A DNA stretch of 64,000 bases from an uncultured Candidatus Poseidoniales archaeon (GCA_905182185.1 CAJJAP010000002.1:1-64000), one strand, 5' to 3'; positions 50,097 through 60,031 are shown, counted from the stretch's first letter. The notes: generated by a model not told the origin, from the sequence alone. Translations and numbers: made by a program.

Positions 50097-51914
50097 ATGT
50101 CTGAAATAATATATGTTCAACCATTTGATGATAACTTCACTACTGCTCTTTTGCCAGAGTTGATTTTGGTTGCTGGTTTATTTGCACTGATTATAATACC
50201 AAATCTAGGTAAGGCTACCTTTAGGGTTCCAGGAACTCAAATTCGGTTGCCATATTTCCTAGGTGGGGAGCGTTATTCACTAATATCCAATCCACGCTTA
50301 CCAAGTTGGATTGCAGTTACTACACTACTTCTGGCATTTGTGGAAGTGATAATGAACTTTGAGAGTGGATTACAACGCTACATGATCGTTTCAGAACTGC
50401 TCCCTACGACAATTAACGGGGCAACTGCAGGAGACATACTGGTCAATGGCGGTAGTCATATTGTTCCGGGAAGTTCAAAGGAATTATTGCTCATAAATGA
50501 TTTCTCACGTCTATTTGAGATGATATTCTTCGGAGCAATTTCTCTCGCTGCTATCGCTAGTATGAACCGTTTGCAATCATTTGACAGTTCTGATAAAAGC
50601 ACAAACGCTCTCTACAACAACCGTCGTCAAGCAGATTTCTACATCTTATTATTGACTGCTGCAATGGGAATGGCAATAGTCGCTTTAGCACAGGACCTAT
50701 TCGTTCTATTCCTCGGTTTGGAGTTAGCAAGTTTCTCATCATATGTACTAGTTGCATTCCACAAAGAATCAAAGGAAGGTACAGAGGGTGGAATGAAATA
50801 TTTCATCGTAGGTTCAGTTGCATCTGGTGTAGGGCTATATGGCCTTTCAATGCTATATCTGTGGGCAGGTACTCTACAATTGGGAGAATTATCAGTTGCA
50901 TTTGATGCAGCAATGGCCCCACAAGGTTTTCCAGCATTACCATTGATTGCACTTGGTTTTATTCTGGTAGGATTCGGTTTCAAAGTTAGCGCTGCACCTT
51001 TCCACTTTGCTGCACCGGATGCTTACGCAGGAGCAAGTTCACCGGTCGCTGGGATATTGGCAACTGCAAGTAAAGCGATGGGTATTATCGGTTTGACTCG
51101 AATGTTGTTAATCGTTGCAAGTCCAGAATCTAATGATGGTTCGGCAATATGGCTAGTAGCATTAGGTATTCTTTCAGTAGTCACAATGACTTGGGGCAAT
51201 ATCGCGGCACTAGGTTCTGACAATCCAAAGAGAATGTTGGCCTATTCATCAGTTGCTCATGCAGGATACATGCTTGCGGGATTAACTGCGATTGGGGCAT
51301 GGAATTGGGATCCTGAACTTGCAGGTCATGGTGGAGATGCTGCAATTATGGTAATGACGGCGATACTATTCCATTTGGTGGTATTAGTATGTTTCAAGTT
51401 AGGCGCTTTCCTCGTTCTTTCAATACTAGAAAGTGAGGGAGAAGTTTCTAAAATGTCTAGTTTAAGAGGTCTTTCAAAGAGAGAACCCCTACTTGCAGTA
51501 TCGATGTTTATCTTTATGATAAGCCTTGCAGGTGTTCCTCCAATGTCTGGATTCATGTCCAAACTATTGATGATAATGGGAATCGTAAAGGTTTCGATTG
51601 GGAACATGGGAGATGCATTATCTAACGGAGATATTCTCAGTATTGGTGATGCACACTGGGTTTGGTGGTTAGCATTGATTATGGTCCTTAATTCAGCGAT
51701 TTCAATGTTTTATTATCTACGTGTCATCGTTACAATGTATTTCCATGAACCAGAAGGAGATAGGCAAGGCCCACTCCCGATTGGTTGGCAAGTACGAACA
51801 GCAATATTTGCTTGCGTAGTCGCTTCAGTCTTCTTCGGAATAAATGCAGATGGATTAATCGAATTGTGTGAAATGGCGGCAAATAGCTTAAACTATAGTT
51901 GGGCAAGTCAATAA
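50097..51914 (+). CDS. nuoN: Complex I subunit NuoN (antiporter-like)
   Basis: A 605-residue membrane subunit, longer than bacterial NuoN (about 480-490), with an additional outer segment at about 40-140. FLGLELASFSSYVLVAF, GFKVSAAPFHFAAPDAYAGASSPVAG and KRMLAYSSVAHAGYM mark the family. It begins one base after the nuoM stop and ends the operon. No nuoE, F or G is found anywhere in the window. Confidence 0.95.
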   Translation: MSEIIYVQPFDDNFTTALLPELILVAGLFALIIIPNLGKATFRVPGTQIRLPYFLGGERYSLISNPRLPSWIAVTTLLLAFVEVIMNFESGLQRYMIVSELLPTTINGATAGDILVNGGSHIVPGSSKELLLINDFSRLFEMIFFGAISLAAIASMNRLQSFDSSDKSTNALYNNRRQADFYILLLTAAMGMAIVALAQDLFVLFLGLELASFSSYVLVAFHKESKEGTEGGMKYFIVGSVASGVGLYGLSMLYLWAGTLQLGELSVAFDAAMAPQGFPALPLIALGFILVGFGFKVSAAPFHFAAPDAYAGASSPVAGILATASKAMGIIGLTRMLLIVASPESNDGSAIWLVALGILSVVTMTWGNIAALGSDNPKRMLAYSSVAHAGYMLAGLTAIGAWNWDPELAGHGGDAAIMVMTAILFHLVVLVCFKLGAFLVLSILESEGEVSKMSSLRGLSKREPLLAVSMFIFMISLAGVPPMSGFMSKLLMIMGIVKVSIGNMGDALSNGDILSIGDAHWVWWLALIMVLNSAISMFYYLRVIVTMYFHEPEGDRQGPLPIGWQVRTAIFACVVASVFFGINADGLIELCEMAANSLNYSWASQ

Positions 51915-51989
51915 TTACCCAATAATCACTGTATTGGTATGTGAACCCTTCAAGAAGGGTTGGCCGGTGGAGCAGTTAGGTGCAAGCAT

Positions 51990-52652
51990 ATGGGACGTCG
52001 TCGTGAAGAGAAAGTAGACGTGGAAGAATTAGCCCGTCTTGAATCTCCTGAGGGAGGAACAGGCGGCAAAATCCGTGTCAAGATGCCAAACAAAAAGGTC
52101 AACGAAATGTTTGCCTTGGCAGATCAAATTCTCGGAGGTCGTCGCGTTTCAGTATTGTGCGCAGATGGTGAGACTCGAATGGCTCGCATACCAGGTAAAA
52201 TGCGCCGCCGTCAATGGGTTCGTGAAGGCGATTTAATTATCGTATGGCCTTGGGATTTCCAAGATGCTAAAGCAGATGTTAAGCATAGATATAGCAAGAC
52301 ACAATCAATGTATCTCTCAAGAAAAGGAGTACTTCCTGAATCAGTAGATGTGTTCGGAATGAATACTCGCCAAGACGATGATGATGAATTCGACGATTTA
52401 TTCGGTAACGCATCAGAAATAGCGGATATCACATCTAAAAACGAGATTGCAGCAGAAGAAGCTGCTGCTGATGAAGCGGAAGACATGTTCGAAGATGACG
52501 ATGACGATGATGATTTGTTTGAAAGTGAAGAAGCAGAAGTCACTGAAGTTGCAGAAGTTACAGAAGAATCAACTCAAGAGATTGAAGAAGAACCAGTTGA
52601 TGATGATGACGATGATGACGACGACGATGATATCGACGCATTATTCGCTTGA
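51990..52652 (+). CDS. eif1A: Translation initiation factor aIF1A with long acidic C-terminal tail
   Basis: Start at 51990 (MGRRREEKVD) gives the usual N-terminus. Residues about 15-110 form the S1-like OB fold (RVKMPNKKVNEMFALA, RMARIPGKMRRRQWVREGDLIIVWPW). This factor binds the small-subunit A site and promotes scanning-independent start selection in Archaea. A roughly 100-residue acidic tail follows, with three Asp runs each close to a Leu-Phe: DEFDDLFGN, DDDLFESEE and DDDIDALFA at the very end. Such a tail is unusual for archaeal aIF1A, which commonly stops near 110 residues. It is adjacent to rio1 on the same strand. Confidence 0.93.
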   Translation: MGRRREEKVDVEELARLESPEGGTGGKIRVKMPNKKVNEMFALADQILGGRRVSVLCADGETRMARIPGKMRRRQWVREGDLIIVWPWDFQDAKADVKHRYSKTQSMYLSRKGVLPESVDVFGMNTRQDDDDEFDDLFGNASEIADITSKNEIAAEEAAADEAEDMFEDDDDDDDLFESEEAEVTEVAEVTEESTQEIEEEPVDDDDDDDDDDDIDALFA

Positions 52653-52707
52653 GTAGTCCGGCGCTTTGATGGTGTATTGCTATGCTGGGCAGTCATAGGT
52701 GAGGCTA

Positions 52708-53709
52708 ATGGGTTCGGACGATTGGGAAGATTTGACGTCAAACACTCGTCAGCATCGCCATAACCGAAAAAAGAATCGGGGCAGCAAGGTCACTGATAGG
52801 CAAAAAGAGGAAGAAAAGTTTGATGAGCGTCAATCAAAAAAATTCCTCAAAGATTTGGAGCCCCAATCTGGCCGATATGGCTGGATGAAAGAAACTCGTC
52901 ACAAGAGAATGTTCCGTGATATCGAATCCAAACTTCAAGGCGTTATCGGCAAGGGTAGTTATGATTGGGTAGACCGCCGTGTTTTCGACCAAGTTTTTGA
53001 CCGATTAACATTGATGTCGTTGTATAAGTTGATGAAAACTGGGGTAATTGATACCCTTGATTTCCCAATTGCTAGAGGAAAAGAAGCGCACGTATTTCAT
53101 GCAACGGATGTAGATGGCAAAGTGGTTGCAGTCAAAATTTTTCATACATCAAACGCCGTCTTCAAGAATTTGATACAGTATATCGAAGGCGATAGAAGAT
53201 TCGGAGGATTACGTCGCCGACACAGAGATCTAGTAGATATCTGGGTGAGAAAGGAACATAGTAACTTGACAAGACTTTCTCGTTGGGGATTGAAAGTTCC
53301 GAAGCCATTGGGAATCCACAAAAATGTCCTAGTGATGGAGTATCTAGGTGATGAAATCTCGCCTAGTCTAAAATTAAGAGAAGTAAAAGTAGATTTTCCA
53401 GAGCCTGTTTATGATGAACTACTGGAGTTTTTAGCGGTTACTTGGCAAAAAGCAAAACTTGCACATGGTGATTTTTCACCATATAATATCTTGTGGCATG
53501 ATGGAGGACCGGTAGTAATAGATGTGGGTCAAGCGGTAATAGAAACTCATCCCAAAGCCCAAGAATTCCTCGTAAGAGATGTCACTAGATTGGTCGAATG
53601 GGGTCAGAAGCAAGGTCTTGAAGTTGATTTAGCCGGTGCTATGTATGAAGTTTTGAATATGAATCTCGACCATATTGAAAAATTAGAAATAGAATTTGAA
53701 GAAGAGTAA
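52708..53709 (+). CDS. rio1: RIO1-type serine kinase
   Basis: ATG at 52708 with GGTGAGG upstream is preferred. The N-terminal about 80 residues are basic. The RIO kinase fold then shows RGKEAHVFHATDVDGKVVAVKIF (glycine-loop plus Lys), HGDFSPYNIL (catalytic loop) and VVIDVGQAV (metal-binding DFG equivalent). RIO1 acts in maturation of the small ribosomal subunit. It lies between aIF1A and the convergent KH gene, all of which concern the small subunit or translation start. Confidence 0.95.
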   Translation: MGSDDWEDLTSNTRQHRHNRKKNRGSKVTDRQKEEEKFDERQSKKFLKDLEPQSGRYGWMKETRHKRMFRDIESKLQGVIGKGSYDWVDRRVFDQVFDRLTLMSLYKLMKTGVIDTLDFPIARGKEAHVFHATDVDGKVVAVKIFHTSNAVFKNLIQYIEGDRRFGGLRRRHRDLVDIWVRKEHSNLTRLSRWGLKVPKPLGIHKNVLVMEYLGDEISPSLKLREVKVDFPEPVYDELLEFLAVTWQKAKLAHGDFSPYNILWHDGGPVVIDVGQAVIETHPKAQEFLVRDVTRLVEWGQKQGLEVDLAGAMYEVLNMNLDHIEKLEIEFEEE

Positions 53710-53710
53710 A

Positions 53711-54457
53711 TCACTCTTCTTCTGAATAAGTGATGCTTTCATCTTCACCTAATTCCATCATTAACTCAACGGCCTCTAAGTCTTCAGGGTCAACTTGAGA
53801 AGCGCGCATTCTTCTATTGCGCTTATTGCTCAAATCTGCAAGTCCAGGCACTAGGTTTTCAAACACAGTTTCGCCAGACACTTCGCCTTTGATTTCGATA
53901 CTATCCAAACTACGGCTAGCTAATTTAGACCTGCGCCTATCCTTTTCTAGGAAGTTCAAAACGGTGCCATGCTCAGCACCACCAGCAATCATCTCAATCG
54001 CACCTCTCGCTGCTGCTAATCCTTCTTCATGACCTACTAAAACTACTGTTGATTTGTAAATAGTGATTTCAGTATTTGTCAATCCTTCGATCAACTTTCT
54101 GATTTTACCTTCACTTCCGATAATTCTAGCGCGAATTCTGCGTTGTTGATTTGCTCTTTTTCCAACATATCCACGCAATTCAACCAATTCAAAAAAGTGG
54201 TCATCTTGGAGTAATCTAATCGCTGCCATAGGTGCCATTCCTCTAGCGATTGCTTTGATAACATCTGGTAATTTCATTGCCTTAACCGGATCATAAGTGC
54301 CAGGTTCACCCCAAAGGACCTCTACATCACCTGTTTCGGAATCAATTTTGAACTCCTTACAGCCTGAAGCCTTATGCAAAGACCTTGCAGTAACCCCTTT
54401 TGCTCCAATAAGAACCGCAATACGGTCTTGCGGGACACGAGGAAGAGATTGGCGCAT
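53711..54457 (-). CDS. KH-domain RNA-binding protein, Dim2/Pno1-like
   Basis: A 248-residue protein with two KH domains: the first near 10-60 (VLIGAKGVTARSLHKASG, a GxxG loop), the second near 105-155 (RIRARIIGSEGKIRKLIEGLTNTEITIY). This is the layout of archaeal Dim2/Krr1-like proteins, which bind the 3' end of 16S rRNA in maturation. The C-terminal part is acidic and Lys/Arg-mixed, ending SITYSEEE. It converges with rio1 one base apart, and conserved proximity to RIO1 and aIF1A is known in Archaea. Confidence 0.9.
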   Translation of the reverse strand: MRQSLPRVPQDRIAVLIGAKGVTARSLHKASGCKEFKIDSETGDVEVLWGEPGTYDPVKAMKLPDVIKAIARGMAPMAAIRLLQDDHFFELVELRGYVGKRANQQRRIRARIIGSEGKIRKLIEGLTNTEITIYKSTVVLVGHEEGLAAARGAIEMIAGGAEHGTVLNFLEKDRRRSKLASRSLDSIEIKGEVSGETVFENLVPGLADLSNKRNRRMRASQVDPEDLEAVELMMELGEDESITYSEEE

Positions 54458-54483
54458 AAGGCGAGGCTACCGCCCACCTCATT

Positions 54484-56301
54484 TCAAGCGTTGGTTCTTC
54501 TTTGGAGGTGTGAAATTACGATTCCAGCGAATAATAGTGCGATTATTGAAGGAGCGAAAGAAGGCACTAACCCTGCACTTGTTATCGCAGCACCAGTGAC
54601 TACCATGTGATTGTAATTATTTCCTTCATCATACTCATCTACTACATTGCTATAATCTATCACTAGGCGTAAATCGTATTGACCAGTCTTTGGAACTGTA
54701 TAATTCCATATCAGAGTTTCATTTGAGTCTGAAAGACTTCCTGAGGCAAGAGTTCTTGCTTCCATCACCGTCCACTGCACGGTGGAAGAGCGGTCGGCTG
54801 GTGCAGATTCAAGTCTAACTACTACACTACCGCCATAGTCTTGATTACTTTCCAAAACACTGGTTATTGTGATATTACCAAAACTTTCACCAGGTCTTAC
54901 TACTAATCTATCTAGATTAGTTTCTGTTTCATTCCAGTACAAGTCCAATCCAGGGAGAATTTGATACGATGCTGGTGCGGTTGTAATAGAGTTACCAGCA
55001 ATATCGAAAACCACTGCTTGAAGCATTAGATGCTGACGAGACTTAGTCGCCCAATTAGATAGTCCAACAGTTCCGTCAAGACCATTGGCACCCAAAGTGA
55101 TCCAACGTCCAGAAAGGTCGGGTGTTTGTCCAACTCCATTAGAGTCAAACCCATATTGAATATATGAGGCAGTTGTATCAATTCCAGATTGTTCATCGAT
55201 AGCGCTGAATGAAACATTGGCACCACCGATTTTACTGGTAGTCAATTCATCAACAGTCCAGCCATCAGCTTCAGGTTGAGTTCCATCGACTCTAATTGTA
55301 ATTGTATTACTTGGTCCAGTATTACCTACATTGTCAATTGCTCTAAATGCGATATTATGGACACCTTCAATCATTGTCAAAGTGGTTGAATCATTGTAAA
55401 CAGTATTCCATGTAACTCCAATATCATCAGACCATTCAACATGGCTAACACCGCTACCTTGAGAGTCATCACTTCCAGTGATCAAGCCGGATAGAGTAAC
55501 GGTAGTACTCTGCTGCCACGAAGAACCGTCACCAATTGTTATAGAGCCTATACTAGGGCCAGTTCTATCAATTCCGATGAATATTGTAGAAGAGTTTGAG
55601 AGTCCAGAGTTATCAAAGACAGTTAGTCGAGGATTCGAAGAACCTTCAGACATATTACCGCTGGCCCAATCCCAGCCATAATTGAGAGTTCCTGGCCCAT
55701 CTGCAAGTGGAGAACTAGGTCCCGGGGCATTGGTTAGTGTTGCTCGTTTCAGATCATCATCAATAGCGCCCCAACGAAATGAAATCGCTTCATCGGATTC
55801 AATATTGAACCATGCTCTATCGGTGACGGAATCACCAGTTCCATAATCTGAATTCAAAACTTTGAAAATAGTTATTTCGGGAATGTGATTGGTAATATTG
55901 AATTCTTCACCGAGTGCGGTTGTAGTATTTGCGACATCATCATCCCATGCAGTAGCCCTTAGTGTGTAATTACCATTCGTATAAGCGGTTGAATCAAAAT
56001 GCTTCAACCATGGCGTGCTGGTCAAGTTTGTGACTAGATTCCATGAGCCAGAATCCAAAATCTCAATTAATATTGAAGAAATATTACCAGTCCCACTCAA
56101 TGTAAAAGTAAGGGTGTGTAATCCTGTGATGTTATCATCGCTATTTGGCCCATTACTGAATGCAATACTGGTATTAGAAGGTGAATTATTTACTATAATT
56201 GCATCTGACAAAGTGTCAATCTGATCATTATAATTTAATAATGGAGAGACAAAACTAGCGAGTAGAAAAACAAGTGCGATACTCACTGCCCTCCCCTGCA
56301 T
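54484..56301 (-). CDS. Ig-like/CARDB surface protein with C-terminal anchor
   Basis: A 605-residue intact frame. Signal peptide at about 5-22 (VSIALVFLLASF). The ectodomain has several Ig-like repeats with the pattern TGPSIGSITIGDGSSW, THVEWSDD and AIDNVGNTGPS, many Asn-X-Ser/Thr sites, and a CARDB-type last domain (VVDEYDEGNNYNHMVV). The terminal helix (SIIALLFAGIVISHLQ) precedes RRTNA. No catalytic motif is apparent. Divergent from the next surface gene. Confidence 0.8.
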   Translation of the reverse strand: MQGRAVSIALVFLLASFVSPLLNYNDQIDTLSDAIIVNNSPSNTSIAFSNGPNSDDNITGLHTLTFTLSGTGNISSILIEILDSGSWNLVTNLTSTPWLKHFDSTAYTNGNYTLRATAWDDDVANTTTALGEEFNITNHIPEITIFKVLNSDYGTGDSVTDRAWFNIESDEAISFRWGAIDDDLKRATLTNAPGPSSPLADGPGTLNYGWDWASGNMSEGSSNPRLTVFDNSGLSNSSTIFIGIDRTGPSIGSITIGDGSSWQQSTTVTLSGLITGSDDSQGSGVSHVEWSDDIGVTWNTVYNDSTTLTMIEGVHNIAFRAIDNVGNTGPSNTITIRVDGTQPEADGWTVDELTTSKIGGANVSFSAIDEQSGIDTTASYIQYGFDSNGVGQTPDLSGRWITLGANGLDGTVGLSNWATKSRQHLMLQAVVFDIAGNSITTAPASYQILPGLDLYWNETETNLDRLVVRPGESFGNITITSVLESNQDYGGSVVVRLESAPADRSSTVQWTVMEARTLASGSLSDSNETLIWNYTVPKTGQYDLRLVIDYSNVVDEYDEGNNYNHMVVTGAAITSAGLVPSFAPSIIALLFAGIVISHLQRRTNA

Positions 56302-56507
56302 ACCCTAGAGACGTTCGGGCTCAGCCTTCAATGCTACCCCTAGAAATGCTTCTTTTGACGATTAAGTGAAGGTTACAATCTTTACCAAAATAAGAATTAC
56401 AAAGCGATTTAATGTATTTTGGCGAGCCAAATAATCTCAAACATTTGGCAACTATAGGCCTAGATTTGAGATGGGTTCAAGTGCTACGCAATATCACGCT
56501 TAGATAC

Positions 56508-59303
56508 ATGGCGAATGAGTTGAAGTCCATACTGGTCGTAGTATTGTTGGCTCTGACAATAATGCCCCTCTCCGTTTCGGCAGAAACTAGCGGCGGTATT
56601 CAGGCCTCAACATCGACTTTGAGCATCCTGCCGGCTTCCCCTGAAGCCGGTGACTCAATCACTATTTTGCTAACACTTTACAACTCTCAACAAACTGATG
56701 CCTTCGATGTAAAATACTCAATTTACAAAGATGGAACCAGTTCCGGAGACAGACTTGCAATGAACACAGTCAATATCCTGGGTGAAGAAACAGTTGATGT
56801 TAGTGCAACATGGAATTCACTGACCGAAGGAAATCACAAAGTGTGGGTGATATTTGAGGCTAACCAAGACACTGAAGCATCATTTTACCTAGATTTCGTA
56901 GTGACAGGACTACCAAACCTGAGAATTGTTGAAACTGCTTTATCTCCTGCGAGTGATATTAAATTCGGAGATAATGTTACAGCATCAACTCGGATAACCA
57001 ATATTGGTAGTGTTGATGCATCAACAAGTACCCTTCATTTTTCAACATCCAGCGGCGAACAACAATTTTTGCCAACCCCAGCAATAGCCGCTGGCCAATC
57101 TCAATGGGTTAATACTACATTTATTGCACCGCAAAGTGGAACTCATACGATTTACTTTAATCCAGATTATTATGAAGAAGTACACGAAGCATCGGAGTTA
57201 AACAAGATTGTTGAGTTATCTTTGTTAGTTGAGACTCTGATGGATGTCTATCATATTGGTGACCTAACAGTAACTGTTGAAGAAGGGGCCTTAGAAGGGC
57301 CATGGACTATTGAAGGAACATTGGGTAGAACCAATGGGACTGGAACTACTGAAGTCCCGCTACGTCTAGAGATTCCAACTGATAATGGTGGAATACTGAT
57401 GATGCCTCCATTTACTGTAACTCTCTCCGGCGCAGGATATGCAGAAAAGTCATGGAGTCAAGTACTTACAATTAATGACCTATCTTCTCTGAGTGATGGT
57501 TTACATATTGTGGCGGCCCAAGTAGATCCATTCAATTCAGGCGACTTTGTTCAAGAGTCAACAAACAATGATCGAATCGCAGGCCAATTATCTATTTACC
57601 CGATTCCAGATATTTTTGTTGATGGAGATGCAATACCTTCTTCTTCATCAATTGCTTCAGGTGAAGATGTAACCTGGAGAGTTAGTATTTCCAATATTGG
57701 TGATATCCAAGTGCGAGGGCAAATAGTCTATATTTGGGAAGGCGTAGAAAGTGAATCCGGCTGGATATTTATCGATGCAGGTGCAACTCAACCATGGGAT
57801 ATTACTTTGACCACATTAATTGGTTCACATTCAGCAGAATTCGAAGCACAGTGGGTTCCACATCCAACTAGTTGGGATAGTAATCCATTGAATAGTAAAG
57901 CAACAGGTAGTATTTCTGTTGAGGCTCCGTTGAGGTTACAATGGGTCTATACATCTATTTCATTGACTGATATAACTGGAAATACAGCCTCTCAACCATT
58001 GCAAAGCGGAGATTCATACACAGTGTCAATCAATATGACAAGTATTGAAACTGGTAATGTGTCCTTCAACTGTTTTGATGGTTCTGGAACTCTGCTAGAG
58101 ACCTTGTTTGTAGATATAGAAGTTAGATCTGACAGAGCTACAGTTTCCTGCAACTTCATCGCTGCATCACCAATTAGTACAATCCGAATTTCACCATCAG
58201 ACATCACAGTTGCTAGCACCTTCACACGCGCTTTCCCAACAGTTGCTACCGATGGGGGAACAACAGATGCAGAAACATCTGCCAAGGGTACAATGACTTT
58301 GCTTGGAGGCGGTGTTATTGGATTGATTGCACTATTGGTGGTAGCATATATTCTTACTAGAGAAAGAGAAGAAGAAGTGGAAAGAGATATTTTCGATTAT
58401 TGTCCATCATGTGATGGTGAATTAGAAGGGGTCGAAGACCGCTGCCCTCATTGTTCATTCAACCTTAAGAAAGCCAGAAAGCAATTCCACGATTGCCATG
58501 AATGTACAGAATCTATTCCGGATTTGATGGAAGATTGCCCGTATTGTGGTACTGCGCAAGATGTATCGTCATTCTTTGAGCAACGACAAAAAAGAGTTGT
58601 AGAAAAGAAAGAACTTGTTGCTATTGAGGAAGAGGACGATGAAGATGAAATCGTTACAGGTGCAGAAGACTTCGCATCCACTGTTCAAGAATTTGGTTAT
58701 GATGAAGAGGATCTCGGTCAAGAGTGGGATAAGAACTTGAAGAGTGCTGAAGATGAAGTTGAAGCTGCATACGATAGAAAACATGCAGGTGAGTTGGCGC
58801 TTGAAGGACTCACAGATGAAGAGATTGAAGAATTGAATAACGAGGTTACGACGACACTCAAGAGCGCTAAAGATGCCGCAGTTGGTGTCGGAATCGAAGA
58901 GATGCTCAGCGGTCGTGAAATTCATGCTCACTTGGATGATGGGCAAGATCTATCGGCAAGTGATGCAGGGATTAGGGAGCAAATATTCAACGTCACAGGT
59001 GAGGATGGAGTTCTACCAGGGGATAAGTTTGAAGTTGGAATGAATGTAACCGATAATTCATTAGCAGGAAATGAGGTCAAAGATTCAACAGCAGATTTCT
59101 CCTTTGAAGAGGACGAAGCACCACTTTCAGCATCAACTAAGTCGGATACAGAAGTTGCAACTGCAAGGGAAGCACAGAAGCCAAAACGTCGCGCCCCTAA
59201 GCGAAAAGAAGAAACCCCACAGGTAGCCGAATGTGGTGCATGTGGAGCAGATCTTCCAGTTGAAGCAAATGAATGTGGTACTTGCGGTGCAAAGTTCGAA
59301 TGA
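56508..59303 (+). CDS. CARDB-domain envelope protein with membrane helix and multiple cytosolic zinc ribbons
   Basis: The start at 56508 is preferred because it begins a signal peptide (ELKSILVVVLLALTIM, cleavage near VSAETS); the frame opens earlier, at 56412. The outside part carries CARDB-like domains (ITNIGSVDASTSTLHFS, EEVHEASELNKIVEL) of about 100 residues each. A membrane helix is at about 595-617. The cytosolic part of about 310 residues has two tandem ribbons (CPSCDGELEGVEDRCPHCSF; CHECTESIPDLMEDCPYCG), an acidic helical middle and a final ribbon (CGACGADLPVEANECGTCGAKFE). Function unknown; an outside-in link is inference. Confidence 0.85.
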   Translation: MANELKSILVVVLLALTIMPLSVSAETSGGIQASTSTLSILPASPEAGDSITILLTLYNSQQTDAFDVKYSIYKDGTSSGDRLAMNTVNILGEETVDVSATWNSLTEGNHKVWVIFEANQDTEASFYLDFVVTGLPNLRIVETALSPASDIKFGDNVTASTRITNIGSVDASTSTLHFSTSSGEQQFLPTPAIAAGQSQWVNTTFIAPQSGTHTIYFNPDYYEEVHEASELNKIVELSLLVETLMDVYHIGDLTVTVEEGALEGPWTIEGTLGRTNGTGTTEVPLRLEIPTDNGGILMMPPFTVTLSGAGYAEKSWSQVLTINDLSSLSDGLHIVAAQVDPFNSGDFVQESTNNDRIAGQLSIYPIPDIFVDGDAIPSSSSIASGEDVTWRVSISNIGDIQVRGQIVYIWEGVESESGWIFIDAGATQPWDITLTTLIGSHSAEFEAQWVPHPTSWDSNPLNSKATGSISVEAPLRLQWVYTSISLTDITGNTASQPLQSGDSYTVSINMTSIETGNVSFNCFDGSGTLLETLFVDIEVRSDRATVSCNFIAASPISTIRISPSDITVASTFTRAFPTVATDGGTTDAETSAKGTMTLLGGGVIGLIALLVVAYILTREREEEVERDIFDYCPSCDGELEGVEDRCPHCSFNLKKARKQFHDCHECTESIPDLMEDCPYCGTAQDVSSFFEQRQKRVVEKKELVAIEEEDDEDEIVTGAEDFASTVQEFGYDEEDLGQEWDKNLKSAEDEVEAAYDRKHAGELALEGLTDEEIEELNNEVTTTLKSAKDAAVGVGIEEMLSGREIHAHLDDGQDLSASDAGIREQIFNVTGEDGVLPGDKFEVGMNVTDNSLAGNEVKDSTADFSFEEDEAPLSASTKSDTEVATAREAQKPKRRAPKRKEETPQVAECGACGADLPVEANECGTCGAKFE

Positions 59304-59478
59304 ACTGTTCATTGATTGAATGAATTGAATGTGCCCGTCGGCTTTCATAGGGTTCGTCATCGCTTTCGCTCGGCCACCATGTGCGTCATTCAGGCGATTT
59401 GAACCAACCCACTACTTGCCTTCAAAGTGCCTCAAGCGAGGGAGGTATTCAAAACAAAAGAAGGATTGGCTATATTTG

Positions 59479-60030
59479 ATGCAACAAAGAGTATTGCCAA
59501 TGCTCGTCGTTTTGACAATGTTATTGACTTCTACAGTTGGTTGCTTGGGGTTGATTCCAGCCCGTGAGGCTGTTGAGGGGTTTAGAGAGCCTGCTGGCGA
59601 TGCTTTGACCTACCAAAAGATAGATGTTTCACACACCTATACTTCCTTGGAACTACAGCCTTATACAAATAAATCGGTATTTATTGTAGATGATTCTGTG
59701 ACTGAGATTTCGATTTATTTCAAGGCAGCATTTACATTTTCTGACATATTTCCACAAATTGAAAACAATACGAGATATGTCAGAGCAACATTAACTGATT
59801 CAGAAGGAGTAATTCAATGGTCTAAAGATGTTAGTTCCGATTCAGCACCTATCGAAGAAAAACTTGAACCTAATCCTGCATTTCCCAAAGGTGATTGGGA
59901 ATTAAACGTTGAAGCGAGAGGCATTGGTGAAGAAACGCTAGGATTAATCCATGATAATTTCAATATCCAATTGACCATTACAAAGAGATGCGTCCAATAT
60001 CCAATGGAACAATCTTGTTCAACTGATTGA
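59479..60030 (+). CDS. Predicted lipoprotein of unknown function
   Basis: The start at 59479 (MQQRVLPMLVVLTML) gives a signal peptide with a lipobox-like STVGC, so Cys23 would be lipid-modified. The frame opens upstream at 59329 but that part has no coding character. The mature protein, about 160 residues, is beta-rich with a conserved-looking YFKAAFTFSDIFP and a final Cys pair. It converges with the nuclease-like gene, 1 base apart. Unrecognised family. Confidence 0.7.
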   Translation: MQQRVLPMLVVLTMLLTSTVGCLGLIPAREAVEGFREPAGDALTYQKIDVSHTYTSLELQPYTNKSVFIVDDSVTEISIYFKAAFTFSDIFPQIENNTRYVRATLTDSEGVIQWSKDVSSDSAPIEEKLEPNPAFPKGDWELNVEARGIGEETLGLIHDNFNIQLTITKRCVQYPMEQSCSTD

Positions 60031-60031
60031 A

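Noticed and set aside
59304-59478. Upstream extension of the lipoprotein frame as coding
   Set aside because: The extension has no conserved pattern and the signal peptide with lipobox starts at 59479.
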